Source: Hydrogenophaga crocea (GTDB taxonomy: Bacteria; Pseudomonadota; Gammaproteobacteria; Burkholderiales; Burkholderiaceae_C). Taken from it: a stretch of 64,000 nucleotides of DNA. The DNA lies in assembly GCF_011388215.1 (NCBI RefSeq), contig NZ_CP049989.1, positions 930,001 through 994,000 on the forward strand, read 5' to 3'. The notes below the pieces were generated by a model. It made no database searches. It was not told the origin of the DNA and saw nothing but the letters and a program-made list of their open reading frames with translations. Every line of letters begins with the position of its first letter. The stretch's first letter is position 1. A program made the position numbers and the translations under genes. Positions 47,007 to 56,006 of the stretch are shown here, in pieces.

Positions 47007-48649
47007 GGCTGCGCTCCTTTGACCGGGTTGGGCACGGTGCGCGTGCCCAGCACGGCGTCGATGTACAGGCGCGGCGCGTGCAGCACCTCGGCGGTGGCGC
47101 GGGTGTAGCCCAGCACCGCCTCGGCCTGCGCCACCAGCAGCAGCGCGGCGGCCAGCAGCGCCGCGATCGGCAGCGTCTCGACCACGCGCAGGCGCGGCGC
47201 GGGCCGGTCCTGCGCAGTCCAGAAGTGGCGCACGCCCACGCGCATGAGCGCGATGGCCGCGAACAGGCCCGAGCCGATCAGCAGCGTGAACAGCCACCAG
47301 GCCGGCGCGCTGCCCAGATCGAGCAGGGCCTGCAGCATGCTGAGCTTGCTCACGAAGCCCGAGAGCGGCGGCAGGCCCGCGATCACCATGGCGCAGACCG
47401 TGAAGGCCACGCCCAGGAAGGCCAGCGCCGCGGGGATGGCGCGGCCGATCAGCGCCTCTTCGTTGTCGTCGAGGTTGATGCCCTTGGGCGGCTCGGCGTC
47501 GAGGAAGGCCGGCAGCGCGTAGTTGCCGTCGTCGAGGTCCTCGGGGCCTTCTTCGACCTCGCGCGCGCGCTCGATCAGCTCGACCAGCAGGAACAGCGCA
47601 CAGCCCGCGAGCGTGGAGCTCGCGAGGTAGAACAGCGCGCCGCTGGTGAGCGCGGGCGCGTCGAAGCCGATGGCCGCGATCAGCGTGCCCGATGAGGCGA
47701 TCACGCTGTAGCCCGCGAGCCGCCCGAGCTGCTGCGAGGCCAGCATGCCGATGGCGCCGAAGGCCAGCGTGGCCAGGCCGCCCCAGACCAGCACCGGGCC
47801 GCCGAAGCCCGCCGACGCGCCGCCCGCGTCGGCCGGGAAGCACAGCGTCCACAGGCGCAGGATGGCGTACACGCCCACCTTGGTGAGGATGGCGAACACC
47901 GCGGCCGAGGGCGCGCTGGCCGCGCCATAGGCCGGCGGCAGCCAGAAGTTGAGCGGCCACAGCGCGGCCTTGGCCAGGAAGGCGACCGCCAGGATGGCCG
48001 CACCCGCGTGCAGCAGGCCGCGGTCGCCGGGCGGGATCAGCGCGATCTTGGCCGCGATGTCGGCCATGTTCAGCGTGCCCGTGACGCCGTAGATCACCGC
48101 CACCCCGATCAGGAACAGCAGCGAGGCCAGCAGGTTGATCGAGATGTAGTGCAGGCCCGCGCGCACCCGCGCCAGCCCGCCGCCGTGCAGCAGCAGGCCG
48201 TAGCTGGCGGCCAGCAGCACCTCGAAGAACACGAACAGGTTGAACAGGTCACCGGTGAGGAAGGCGCCGTACAGGCCCATGAGCTGCAGCTGGAACAGCA
48301 CGTGGAAGTACACGCCCGCGTGCTGCCAGCGCGCGAGCGCGAACAGCAGCGCGGCCAGGCCCACGGCGCCCGCGAGCACGGCCATGAACACGGCGAGCGG
48401 GTCGGCCACGAGCACGATGCCGAAGGGCACGGGCCAGTTGCCCGGCAGGTACACGCCGAGCGCGGCGGTGCCGTCGGCCTGCACGCGCAGTAGCAGCCAC
48501 ACGGCCAGCAGCAGGCCGGTCAGCGTGGACGCGGTGTTGATCACCGCCTTGAGGCGGCGGTTGCCTTCGCCCAGCATGAGCATGAGCGCGGCCGTGCCCA
48601 TGGGCAGCAGCACCGGGGCCACGAGGAGGTGTGCGGTGGCGGGGATCAA
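47003..48649 (-). CDS. mrpD: Mrp antiporter subunit D (operon 1)
   Basis: A 548-residue NuoL/M/N-related ion-pumping subunit with about 14 helices. Conserved landmarks are FLTGDLFNLFVFFEVLLAASYGLLL near residues 115-140 (the TM5 Glu), a buried Lys in AKAALWPLNFWLPPAYG and LSGFVSKLSML. The start is TTG at 48649, overlapping the mrpC stop (TTGA), with GAGGAA 7 bases upstream. It carries one of the two proton/cation channels of the complex. Confidence 0.94.
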   Translation of the reverse strand: MIPATAHLLVAPVLLPMGTAALMLMLGEGNRRLKAVINTASTLTGLLLAVWLLLRVQADGTAALGVYLPGNWPVPFGIVLVADPLAVFMAVLAGAVGLAALLFALARWQHAGVYFHVLFQLQLMGLYGAFLTGDLFNLFVFFEVLLAASYGLLLHGGGLARVRAGLHYISINLLASLLFLIGVAVIYGVTGTLNMADIAAKIALIPPGDRGLLHAGAAILAVAFLAKAALWPLNFWLPPAYGAASAPSAAVFAILTKVGVYAILRLWTLCFPADAGGASAGFGGPVLVWGGLATLAFGAIGMLASQQLGRLAGYSVIASSGTLIAAIGFDAPALTSGALFYLASSTLAGCALFLLVELIERAREVEEGPEDLDDGNYALPAFLDAEPPKGINLDDNEEALIGRAIPAALAFLGVAFTVCAMVIAGLPPLSGFVSKLSMLQALLDLGSAPAWWLFTLLIGSGLFAAIALMRVGVRHFWTAQDRPAPRLRVVETLPIAALLAAALLLVAQAEAVLGYTRATAEVLHAPRLYIDAVLGTRTVPNPVKGAQP

Positions 48650-48990
48650 GACCGTTCCTCCTGGCCGTCGACGTGGTCACCCCCCGAGAGGCCGCGCAGC
48701 GCCAGCAGCACCACCAGGTACAGCGCGGTGGTGGCGAAGCCGATCACGATGGCGGTGAGCACCAGGGCCTGCGGCAGCGGGTCGGTGTAGTTGGTGAGGT
48801 CGGCCGGCACGCCGGCGCGCACGATGGGCTCGGCGTCGACCGACAGGCTGCCGACGCTGAAGATGAACAGGTTGACCGCGTAGGACAACAGCGCCAGGCC
48901 GATCAGCACCTGGAAGGTGCGGGGGCGCAGCACCAGCCACACGCCCGCGCCGGCCATGATGCCGATGGCGATCGAGACGACGATTTCCAT
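48646..48990 (-). CDS. mrpC: Mrp antiporter subunit C (operon 1)
   Basis: A 114-residue NuoK-like subunit with three helices; the landmark is DPLPQALVLTAIVIGFATTALYLVV near residues 71-95, and an early FQVLIGLALLSYAVNLFIF segment. A charged tail (GGDHVDGQEERS) follows. It starts on the last base of the mrpAB stop codon and overlaps mrpD. It is an antiporter core subunit. Confidence 0.94.
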   Translation of the reverse strand: MEIVVSIAIGIMAGAGVWLVLRPRTFQVLIGLALLSYAVNLFIFSVGSLSVDAEPIVRAGVPADLTNYTDPLPQALVLTAIVIGFATTALYLVVLLALRGLSGGDHVDGQEERS

Positions 48991-51935
48991 CAGACGGCTC
49001 CTTTCACGGTGGGGGTGGGCGGGGCCGGCGGTTCGGGCGCCTGCGCGTCGTCCTCCTGCGCCGCCTGCTGGCGGCGCGCGCGCAGCGATTGGTGGGCGAT
49101 CGCCGTCAGCAGCAGCAGCGTCGAGCCCACCACCACGGCGAACACGCCCACGTCGAACAGCGCGGCCGTGGGCAGGTGCACCTCGCCCACCAGCGGCCAG
49201 GTGACGTGCGCCGTGTGCGTGGTGAGGAAGGGGTAGCCCAGCGCCAGCGAGCCTAGGCCGGTGGCCAGCGCGATGGCCATGCCGTAGGCGATCCAGCGCG
49301 GCGGCAGCAGGCGCATGCGGTCTTCGACCCAGCGCGTGCCGCTCACCATGTACTGCGCGATGAAGGCGATGGCCACCACCAGGCCGGCCACGAAGCCGCC
49401 ACCGGGCTCGTTGTGGCCGCGCATGAACAGGTGGAAGGCGAACACCGCGGCCACCGGCAGCAGCAGGCGCACCAGCACCGCGGGCACTTCGAGGTAGCGC
49501 TGCGGCGTGTCGCCGTCCTCGCGCGTGACGAGGTCGCTCTCCACGTTCTGCGGCACCGCCCGCTGCTGCGCGGGCCGGTCGATCACCTCCATGGGCGGAC
49601 GGAAGCGCCGCAGCAGCGCGTACACCGTGATGCCCACGATGCCCAGCACCGTGATCTCGCCCAGCGTGTCGAAGGCGCGGAAGTCGACCAGCATCACGTT
49701 GACGATGTTGGTGCCGCCGCCTTCGGGCAGGGCCTTTTCGATGAAGAAGGGCGAGATCGACAGCGGCGCCTTGCGCGTGAGCAGCGCGTACGACAGCGCG
49801 GCCAGGCCCACGCCGATCAGCACCGCGATCAGCAGGTCGCGGCGGCGGCGCCAGTAGGTGCGCGCCATGGTGCCGGGCTCGTCCTCGAGCCGCTTGGGCA
49901 TCCAGCGCAGGCCGAGCAGGAACAGCACCAGGGTCACCACCTCGACCGCGAGCTGCGTGAGCGCGAGGTCGGGCGCAGAGAACCAGGCGAAGGTGATGCA
50001 CACCGCCAGACCCACCACGCCGAGCATGATCAGCGCGGCCAGCCGGTGGAACTTGGCCTGAACCGCCGCGCCCAGCGCGCAGGCGCCGCCGATCGCCCAC
50101 AGCAGCACGAACTCGGGCGCCAGCGGCACGCGCGGGCGATCGCCCCAGGCCAGCGGCACGATCAGCGCCGAGCCCAGGCCCGCGAGGCCGGCGATCACGA
50201 TCATGGCCGCGAGCTGGGGCTGCAGACGCCGCGTGCCAAGCCAGCGCACGCCGCGGCGCGCACCGTCCGACAGCAGGGCGATGAGGCCCTCGAACACGCG
50301 CTTGCCATCGAGCCCGAACAGGCCGGGCGCGCGGCTGCTGTCGCGGTTTTTGAAGCGCTGCGCGAACAGCAGGTACACCACCAGGCCGCCCGCGGTGGCG
50401 ATCAGGCTCATCACCAGCGGCGTGTTGAAGCCGTGCCAGACCGCCAGGCTGTAGGCGGGCAGGTCGCCGCCCACCACGGGCGTGGCCGCGGTGGCCAGCA
50501 GCGGCCCGATGGACCAGGCCGGCAGCGTGCCCACCACCACGCAGGCGAGCACCAGCAGCTCCACGGGCACGCGCATCCAGTGCACGGGCTCGTGGGGCTG
50601 GCGCGGGCAGTCGGGCGGGGCGCCGAAGAACACGTCGTGCCCGAAGCGCAGCGAATACACCACCGCGAACAGGCCCGCGAGCGTGGCCAGCAGCGGCAGG
50701 CCGTGTTCGATCAGCGGGCTCGCGCTCACGAACACGGTCTCGGCGAAGAACATTTCTTTGGACAGGAAGCCGTTGAGCAGCGGCACGCCGGCCATGGCCG
50801 CGCAGGCCACGATGGCCAGCGTGCCGGTGACGGGCATGCTGCGGTACAGGCCGTCGAGGCGGCGCATGTCGCGCGTGCCGGTCTCGTGGTCGATGATGCC
50901 CACCGACATGAACAGCGAGGCCTTGAAGGTCGCGTGGTTCATCATGTGGAAGACCGCGGCCACCGCGGCCAGCGGGCTGTTCAGGCCCAGCAGCAGCGTG
51001 ATCAGGCCCAGGTGGCTGATGGTGGAGTACGCGAGCAGGCCCTTGAGGTCGTTCTGGAACATGGCCGCGTACGCACCGAGCAGCAGCGTGGCCAGGCCCG
51101 CGCCGCCCACGATCCAGAACCACTCGGGCGTGCCCGCGAGCACCGGCCACAGCCGCGCCAGCAGGAACACGCCGGCCTTCACCATGGTGGCCGAGTGCAG
51201 GTAGGCCGACACCGGCGTGGGCGCGGCCATGGCGTGCGGCAGCCAGAAGTGGAACGGGAACTGCGCGCTCTTGCTCAGCGCGCCCAGCAGGATGAGCAGC
51301 AGCGCGGGCGTGTACAGCGCGTGCTCGCGCACCGCCGCGCCGGCCTTGAGCACGGCGTCGAGCTCCAGGCTGCCCACGATGTGGCCCAGCAGCAGCACGC
51401 CGGCCAGCAGGCACAGCCCGCCGGTGGCGGTGACGGTGAAGGCCATGCGCGCGCCGCGCCGCGCGTCCTTGCGGTGCGTCCAGTAGCCGATCAGCAGGAA
51501 CGAGAACACGCTGGTGAGCTCCCAGAACACCACCAGCTGCACCAGGTTGCCCGAGAGCACCACGCCCAGCATGGCGCCCATGAAGCCCAGCAGCAGCGAA
51601 TAGAAGCGCGCGGCCGGGTCGTCGGGCGAGAGGTAGTAGCGCGCGTACACGATCACCAGCAGGCCCATGGCGCTGACCAGCATCGCGAACATCCAGGCGA
51701 AGCCGTCGATGCGCACGACCAGGTCCATGCCCAGCGAGGGCAGCCAGGCCAGGCGCTCGGTCAGCACGGCGCCGTCGCGTATCTCGGGATAGAGCAGGGC
51801 GAGGGGAACGGCCACCCCGAGGGCCACCAGCGCGGCCCACAGGGACTCGAGGTTGCGCGCGTTCGTGGGCAGCAGGGCCGCCACGCCGCAACCCACGAAG
51901 GGGAGCAACAGCAACAGGAAGAGGGAAAAGGGCAT
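48990..51935 (-). CDS. mrpA: Mrp antiporter fused subunit A/B (operon 1)
   Basis: A 981-residue MrpA with MrpB joined at the C-terminus. The NuoL-like part has VFWELTSVFSFLLIGYW (Glu near 139), [33 protein letters not shown] and the KxTK-like DLKGLLAYSTISHLG; the NuoJ-like part has DLALTQLAVEVVTLVLFLLGL. The MrpB domain (about 840-981) includes [18 protein letters not shown]. Fused MrpAB is common in proteobacteria, whereas operon 2 keeps A and B separate. It is the first gene of operon 1, behind a candidate sigma-54 promoter. Confidence 0.95.
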   Translation of the reverse strand: MPFSLFLLLLLPFVGCGVAALLPTNARNLESLWAALVALGVAVPLALLYPEIRDGAVLTERLAWLPSLGMDLVVRIDGFAWMFAMLVSAMGLLVIVYARYYLSPDDPAARFYSLLLGFMGAMLGVVLSGNLVQLVVFWELTSVFSFLLIGYWTHRKDARRGARMAFTVTATGGLCLLAGVLLLGHIVGSLELDAVLKAGAAVREHALYTPALLLILLGALSKSAQFPFHFWLPHAMAAPTPVSAYLHSATMVKAGVFLLARLWPVLAGTPEWFWIVGGAGLATLLLGAYAAMFQNDLKGLLAYSTISHLGLITLLLGLNSPLAAVAAVFHMMNHATFKASLFMSVGIIDHETGTRDMRRLDGLYRSMPVTGTLAIVACAAMAGVPLLNGFLSKEMFFAETVFVSASPLIEHGLPLLATLAGLFAVVYSLRFGHDVFFGAPPDCPRQPHEPVHWMRVPVELLVLACVVVGTLPAWSIGPLLATAATPVVGGDLPAYSLAVWHGFNTPLVMSLIATAGGLVVYLLFAQRFKNRDSSRAPGLFGLDGKRVFEGLIALLSDGARRGVRWLGTRRLQPQLAAMIVIAGLAGLGSALIVPLAWGDRPRVPLAPEFVLLWAIGGACALGAAVQAKFHRLAALIMLGVVGLAVCITFAWFSAPDLALTQLAVEVVTLVLFLLGLRWMPKRLEDEPGTMARTYWRRRRDLLIAVLIGVGLAALSYALLTRKAPLSISPFFIEKALPEGGGTNIVNVMLVDFRAFDTLGEITVLGIVGITVYALLRRFRPPMEVIDRPAQQRAVPQNVESDLVTREDGDTPQRYLEVPAVLVRLLLPVAAVFAFHLFMRGHNEPGGGFVAGLVVAIAFIAQYMVSGTRWVEDRMRLLPPRWIAYGMAIALATGLGSLALGYPFLTTHTAHVTWPLVGEVHLPTAALFDVGVFAVVVGSTLLLLTAIAHQSLRARRQQAAQEDDAQAPEPPAPPTPTVKGAV

Positions 51936-51974
51936 CCCCCGAGTCTAAGCGGCGATGGGCCAAGCCCCTTCAAA

Positions 51975-51990
51975 TGCCCGGCATGTGCCC
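51975..51990 (-). promoter_or_regulatory. Candidate sigma-54 promoter of Mrp operon 1
   Basis: On the minus strand GGGCACATGCCGGGCA has the required GG and GC 10 bases apart and GGCAC at -24, but the -12 element is GGGCA instead of TTGCA. The start point would be near 51964, about 29 bases before mrpA. The NtrC-family regulator gene ends 43 bases upstream. Confidence 0.45.
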
Positions 51991-52012
51991 GGCAAGTGCT
52001 TTGAACCTGCTT

Positions 52013-52030
52013 TCAGATGTCTTCATCTGA
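52013..52030. promoter_or_regulatory. Palindrome upstream of Mrp operon 1 (candidate activator site)
   Basis: TCAGATG and CATCTGA form a perfect 7-base inverted repeat around TCTT, 2 bases after the regulator stop and about 23 bases upstream of the -24 element. It could be an activator site or a weak terminator; no T run follows on the minus strand. Confidence 0.4.
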
Positions 52031-52032
52031 CC

Positions 52033-53370
52033 TCAACCTGACTGCCGCGCTCCCTCGCCGAGCAGCTTCTTGCGCCGCTTCCAGAGCGTGGTGCGCGACA
52101 CGCCCAGGCGCTGCGCGGCCTCGGCCAGCCGTCCGCCCGAGAGTTCGAGCGCGCGCTCGATCTGCGCCAGCTCGGCCTGCTCGCGCGCGCTGGCCAGCGT
52201 GGCGGGCGCGCCGGCGGGCTCGTCGAGCGCGCGTTCGGGGAACAGGTCGGCGCTGCCCAGGGTGTCGCCCTCGGCCAGCGCCAGCGCGCGTTCGACGCGG
52301 TTGCGCAGCTCGCGCACATTGCCCGGCCAGTCGTGGGCCAGCAGCGCGGCCTGGGCCTCGGCGGCCAGCGCGGGCGCGGCCAGGCCCTGGCGCTGCGCGG
52401 CCTGCTGCGCAAAGCCCTGCGCAAGCGCCAGCACCTCGGCCGGCCGCTCGCGCAGCGGCGGCACCCAGAGCTCGACCACCGCGAGCCGGTAGTACAGGTC
52501 TTCGCGGAATTCGCGCGCCGCGATGCGCGCGCCGAGGTCGGCGTTGGTGGCGGCCACGAGGCGGCCGCGAAAGCGCAGGTCCTGGCGGCCGCCGAGCCGG
52601 CGAAAGACGCCGTCTTGAAGCACGCGCAGCAGCGCGGCCTGCAGCCGCGGATCGAGCTCGCCGATCTCGTCGAGGAACAGCGTGCCCGCGCCGGCCTCTT
52701 CGAACCAGCCCGCGTGCGCGCCCGTGGCGCCCGTGAAGGCGCCGCGCTCGTGGCCGAAGAACTGGCTTTCCATGAGCTCGCGCGGCACCGCGGCGCAATT
52801 CACGGCCACGAAGGGCTCGGCGGCGCGCGCCGAGCGCTCGTGCAGCACGCGCGCCGCCACCTCCTTGCCCACGCCGGTTTCGCCGCGCAGCAGCACGGGC
52901 ACGTCGCGGCCGGCCAGGCGCTCGAGATCGGCCGCGAGCCGCGCGGTGGCCGGCGACAGGCCGAAGCCCTGGGGCGCCGCACCGGGCTCGCGCCGCGCGG
53001 GCACCAGCTCGCGGATGCGCTGCACCAGGCGTTCGACGTCGAAGGGCTTGGTCAGGTAGTCGTCGGCGCCGGCGCGCATGAGGCGCACCGCCTGGCCCAC
53101 CTCGGCGAAGGCGGTGGCGAACACGATGGGCGTGTCGCCCAGGTGGGGCAGCGCGCGCCGGTACAGGTCTTCGCCCGAGCCGTCGGGCAGGCGGATGTCG
53201 CTGAGCACGAAATCGGGCCGGGCCTGGCGCAGCGCGGCCAGGGCCTGCGCGGCGTTCACCGCGTGCTCGACGCGAAAACCTTCGAGCCGCAGGCGCTGCG
53301 CGAGCGCGCCGCCGAGCACGGCGTCGTCCTCGATCAGCAGCACGTGGAGGGGGGCGTCGGTGGGGGTCAT
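52033..53370 (-). CDS. NtrC-family (sigma-54) response regulator between the two Mrp operons
   Basis: A 445-residue DctD/NtrC-type regulator: receiver domain 8-120 (LLIEDDAVLGG, phospho-acceptor Asp in FVLSDIRLPDGSG, Lys in YLTKPFD), AAA+ domain about 140-360 (Walker A GETGVGKE, perfect GAFTGA loop in HERGAFTGATG, Walker B FLDEIGE, FREDLYYRLAVVELWVPPLRER) and Fis-type helix-turn-helix (GGRLAEAAQRLGVSRTTLWKRRK). The GAFTGA loop means that it works with sigma-54. Its start overlaps the kinase stop. Its position suggests that it controls one or both Mrp operons. Confidence 0.93.
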   Translation of the reverse strand: MTPTDAPLHVLLIEDDAVLGGALAQRLRLEGFRVEHAVNAAQALAALRQARPDFVLSDIRLPDGSGEDLYRRALPHLGDTPIVFATAFAEVGQAVRLMRAGADDYLTKPFDVERLVQRIRELVPARREPGAAPQGFGLSPATARLAADLERLAGRDVPVLLRGETGVGKEVAARVLHERSARAAEPFVAVNCAAVPRELMESQFFGHERGAFTGATGAHAGWFEEAGAGTLFLDEIGELDPRLQAALLRVLQDGVFRRLGGRQDLRFRGRLVAATNADLGARIAAREFREDLYYRLAVVELWVPPLRERPAEVLALAQGFAQQAAQRQGLAAPALAAEAQAALLAHDWPGNVRELRNRVERALALAEGDTLGSADLFPERALDEPAGAPATLASAREQAELAQIERALELSGGRLAEAAQRLGVSRTTLWKRRKKLLGEGARQSG

Positions 53371-54830
53371 GGGAGGTCGGTGTCGGCGGCAGGGCCGTCG
53401 TCGAAGGGCAGTTCGAGCCGGATGTGCGTGCCGCGGCCCGAGTGTGCATCCACGGCCACGCGGCCGCGCAGGCGCTGCACCAGCCGCACCACCACGGCCA
53501 CGCCCAGGCCCGCGGCCTGCTCGGGTGGCTGCCCGCGCTCCAGGCTGTCGGCCACTGGCGCGGGCAGGCCCGGGCCTTCGTCGGTCACGCGCAGCAGCAG
53601 CCGGTCGGGCAGCGGCTCGCAGTGCAGGCTCACGCGGCTGCCGGGCGCCGAGGCCTCGATGGCGTTGAGCATGAGGTTGAGCAGCACCTGGCGCACCTCG
53701 CCGCCGGCCAGCGGCAGCTCGTGCGCGGGCGCGCCGTCGATCTCCAGCAGCACGCCGGCGCGCTGCGCGTGCGGCTGCAGCAGGCGCTGCAGGTCGCTCA
53801 GGTCCTGCGGACCGAAGGCGCGCGGCTCGCTCGCGGGGCGGTGCGTGGCCAGCGTGGCGTCGACCACGCCGCCGAGCACGCGCAGGCCGCGCTCCATGAA
53901 ATCGAGCGCTTCTTCGCGGGTGTCGGGCCGGTCGCCGAACTTGCGCAGCGTGTCCACCGCGGTGACCACGCCCGCGAGCGGGTTGCGCACCTCGTGCGCG
54001 AGCGTGGCCGCGAGGCGGCCGAGCACGGCCTCGCGTTCCTGCTCGGCCATGCGCGCGATCAGCGCCTCGCGCTCGCGCGCGGCCAGGGCCATGCGGTTGT
54101 AGGCGCGCAGCAGCCGCGCGGTTTCGCCGTCACCCGCGGGCACCTGGTCGGCCGGCACCGGCGCGGGGCCGGCCTCGCCGGTCTGCTGCAGGTGGCGCGT
54201 GAGCAGGTCCAGCGGGCGCTGCAGCCGGCGCAGCACCCACAGGCCCAGGCCGGCGCAGCCCAGGCCGATGGCGAGGTTGAACGCGGCCACGCGCCACCAC
54301 AGCGCACGCCGCTCGGCCACGTAGTCGGTGAGGTCGAGGTTGGCCACCACGGTCAGCGCGCCGGGCTGGCCGCCGCGCGCCAGGCGCTCGTCGGCCAGCG
54401 GCCGCCACACCCAGTAGCTGCTGTCGGCGGTGTCGATGCGCGCGCCCCGCGGCCGCTGAACCACCTCGGCGGGCAGCGGCGCGTCGGGCAGGCCGGCGCG
54501 GTCGGCGCGGGCCAGGATGCGGCCCTGCGCGTCGAGCAGGAACAGGTGGCGGTCCACCAGGCCCTGGTGCATGCGCAGCGATTCGTCGAGCGCGCGCCGC
54601 ATGCCTTCGGTGTCTGCGCGCATCACCGGCGGCAGCAGGCCCGCGGCCATGCCGTCGAGGTAGACCTGCCCGGTGCGCCCGATCTGCGCCTCGACCTGGT
54701 TGAGCAGGCCCTGCAGCGCGATCTGCGTGGTGCCCAGCGCCGTCACGAGCACCACCGCCACCAGCGCCAGGGGCAGGCGGGCGGTCATGGGCAGGCGTTG
54801 CAGCCAGCGCATCAGGGCATGTCGGGGCAT
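53367..54830 (-). CDS. Sensor histidine kinase between the two Mrp operons
   Basis: A 487-residue membrane kinase. TM1 is near residues 17-38 (ARLPLALVAVVLVTALGTTQ), followed by a periplasmic sensor domain of about 140 residues, TM2 near 182-202 (VAAFNLAIGLGCAGLGLWVL), a HAMP-like linker, H-box TLAHEVRNPLAGVVTAVDTL, N-box LLNLMLNAIEAS, DEGPGLPAP and AGLGVAVVVRLVQRL. The HEVRNPL box is that of NtrB/DctB-type kinases that partner NtrC regulators. It begins 31 bases after mrpG of operon 2, so it may share that transcript. The stimulus is unknown. Confidence 0.9.
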   Translation of the reverse strand: MPRHALMRWLQRLPMTARLPLALVAVVLVTALGTTQIALQGLLNQVEAQIGRTGQVYLDGMAAGLLPPVMRADTEGMRRALDESLRMHQGLVDRHLFLLDAQGRILARADRAGLPDAPLPAEVVQRPRGARIDTADSSYWVWRPLADERLARGGQPGALTVVANLDLTDYVAERRALWWRVAAFNLAIGLGCAGLGLWVLRRLQRPLDLLTRHLQQTGEAGPAPVPADQVPAGDGETARLLRAYNRMALAAREREALIARMAEQEREAVLGRLAATLAHEVRNPLAGVVTAVDTLRKFGDRPDTREEALDFMERGLRVLGGVVDATLATHRPASEPRAFGPQDLSDLQRLLQPHAQRAGVLLEIDGAPAHELPLAGGEVRQVLLNLMLNAIEASAPGSRVSLHCEPLPDRLLLRVTDEGPGLPAPVADSLERGQPPEQAAGLGVAVVVRLVQRLRGRVAVDAHSGRGTHIRLELPFDDGPAADTDLP

Positions 54831-54861
54831 GCCCCGATCGTAGACGCCGTGGCCGTGCGGC

Positions 54862-55698
54862 TCAGCCCAGCACCCGCAAGGGCCGCGGCAGCGCGAGGTC
54901 CAGGCGCTGCGCCACGTCCACGCGCAGGCCGAGCACGCCCTGGTCGAACCAGGCCCCCGCCGCCAGCACGAGCTGGGTGTGGGCGTCGCAGCGCTCGCGC
55001 AGCAGCGCGCGCGGCGCGCCTTCGTCGAGGCGGGCGCTCCAGCGCAGCCCGCTGGCGCGCGCCGCGGCCTCGAAGCGCTGCAGCACGTCGGCCGCCGCGC
55101 GGCGCGCCTGGGCGATGCGGTGCTCGCGCATGCGCTGCGCGTGCCAGCCGGCGCCGATCGGCACCGGGCCCACGTTCTGCAGCCGCGGCACGTCGATCAC
55201 GGCCACACCGTGCAGCTCGGCGCCGTGCCGCTGCGCCAGCAGCACCGCCTGCGCGATCGCGGCGTCGATGAAGGGGCCGTGCGCGAGCGCGAGCACCACG
55301 CGCTGCACCGGCGGGCCGTCCGCGTGGCCATCCCCATCCGCTTCGGCGTCCGGCTCGCCGGCGCGCGGCAGCACACCGGCCAGCGCGTCCTCGTGCGTGC
55401 CGCGCCACAGCGGCACGCCGCTCACGTAGCCCGCACGGCCGATCAGGTGGCCCGCCACCGGCGTGGTGAGCAGCAGGAACAGCACCGCCAGCGCGGCCTT
55501 GAGCCACACGCCGGGCTCGCCCAGCAGCGCGGCCACGCCCAGCAGCACCAGGCCGCTGCCGGCCACGCCGGCCTTGGTGGCGGCGTGCGTGCGCAGGAAA
55601 AAATCGGGCAGGCGCAGCACGCCCACGGCGGCCAGCAGGCACAGCAGCGCGCCGGCCAGCAGCAGCAGCGCGCCCAGGGTTTCGACCAGCGCGTTCAT
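54862..55698 (-). CDS. mrpG: Mrp antiporter subunit G fused to a universal-stress-protein-like domain
   Basis: A 278-residue protein. Residues 1-95 form MrpG with three helices and the signature LRLPDFFLRTHAATKAGVAG near 28-47. After an acidic linker (GEPDAEADGDGHADG, about 114-128) residues 131-278 resemble the UspA fold: RVVLALAHGPFIDAAIAQAV, HGAELHGVAVIDVP and a C-terminal RPLRVLG strand. The N-terminal Asp and the GxxGx9G(S/T) ATP-binding loop of classic Usp proteins are missing, so nucleotide binding is doubtful. It is the last gene of Mrp operon 2. Confidence 0.82.
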   Translation of the reverse strand: MNALVETLGALLLLAGALLCLLAAVGVLRLPDFFLRTHAATKAGVAGSGLVLLGVAALLGEPGVWLKAALAVLFLLLTTPVAGHLIGRAGYVSGVPLWRGTHEDALAGVLPRAGEPDAEADGDGHADGPPVQRVVLALAHGPFIDAAIAQAVLLAQRHGAELHGVAVIDVPRLQNVGPVPIGAGWHAQRMREHRIAQARRAAADVLQRFEAAARASGLRWSARLDEGAPRALLRERCDAHTQLVLAAGAWFDQGVLGLRVDVAQRLDLALPRPLRVLG

Positions 55699-56006
55699 GG
55701 CATGTCTCCGGGCGCCTGCTGCGGCCCCTCGGCCAGCCGGCCGCGCGCGATGAAGCCCGCGAAAGCCACCGTGGCCAGGAAGCCCACCAGCGCCACGCCG
55801 AGCGCCACGTCCACGAAGGCCGGCGCGTCGGACACCAGCGCGGCCAGGCCCGCGGCGGCCACGCCGAGCAGGCCCAGCATGTCGAGCGCGATCACGCGGT
55901 CGGCCGCGGCCGGGCCGCGCACGATGCGCACGCCCGCCGCCAGCGCGGCTGCGGCCAGCAGCAGCGCGCTCAGGGCGATCACCGCCTGCAGCAGGGTGTC
56001 GTTCAT
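55695..56006 (-). CDS. mrpF: Mrp antiporter subunit F (operon 2)
   Basis: A 103-residue MrpF with three helices and the conserved VRGPAAADRVIALDMLGLLGV segment near residues 28-48, including the essential-looking Asp pair. It is more Ala/Leu-rich than the operon 1 copy. Four-base overlaps join it to mrpE upstream and to the mrpG fusion gene downstream. Confidence 0.9.
   Translation of the reverse strand: MNDTLLQAVIALSALLLAAAALAAGVRIVRGPAAADRVIALDMLGLLGVAAAGLAALVSDAPAFVDVALGVALVGFLATVAFAGFIARGRLAEGPQQAPGDMP

Noticed and set aside
48646..51963. An 1105-codon minus-strand frame that seems to join MrpA and MrpC.
   Set aside because: Only the last 114 codons are MrpC; the rest is an out-of-frame reading of mrpAB.
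49413..52004. An 863-codon open frame on the plus strand opposite mrpA (operon 1).
   Set aside because: It is a shadow of the conserved minus-strand gene: composition is dominated by His, Arg, Gln and Ala, with no domain or membrane pattern. Similar long antisense frames occur opposite mrpA2 (59071-61137), the usher (41795-44167) and the GT39 gene (36181-38127).
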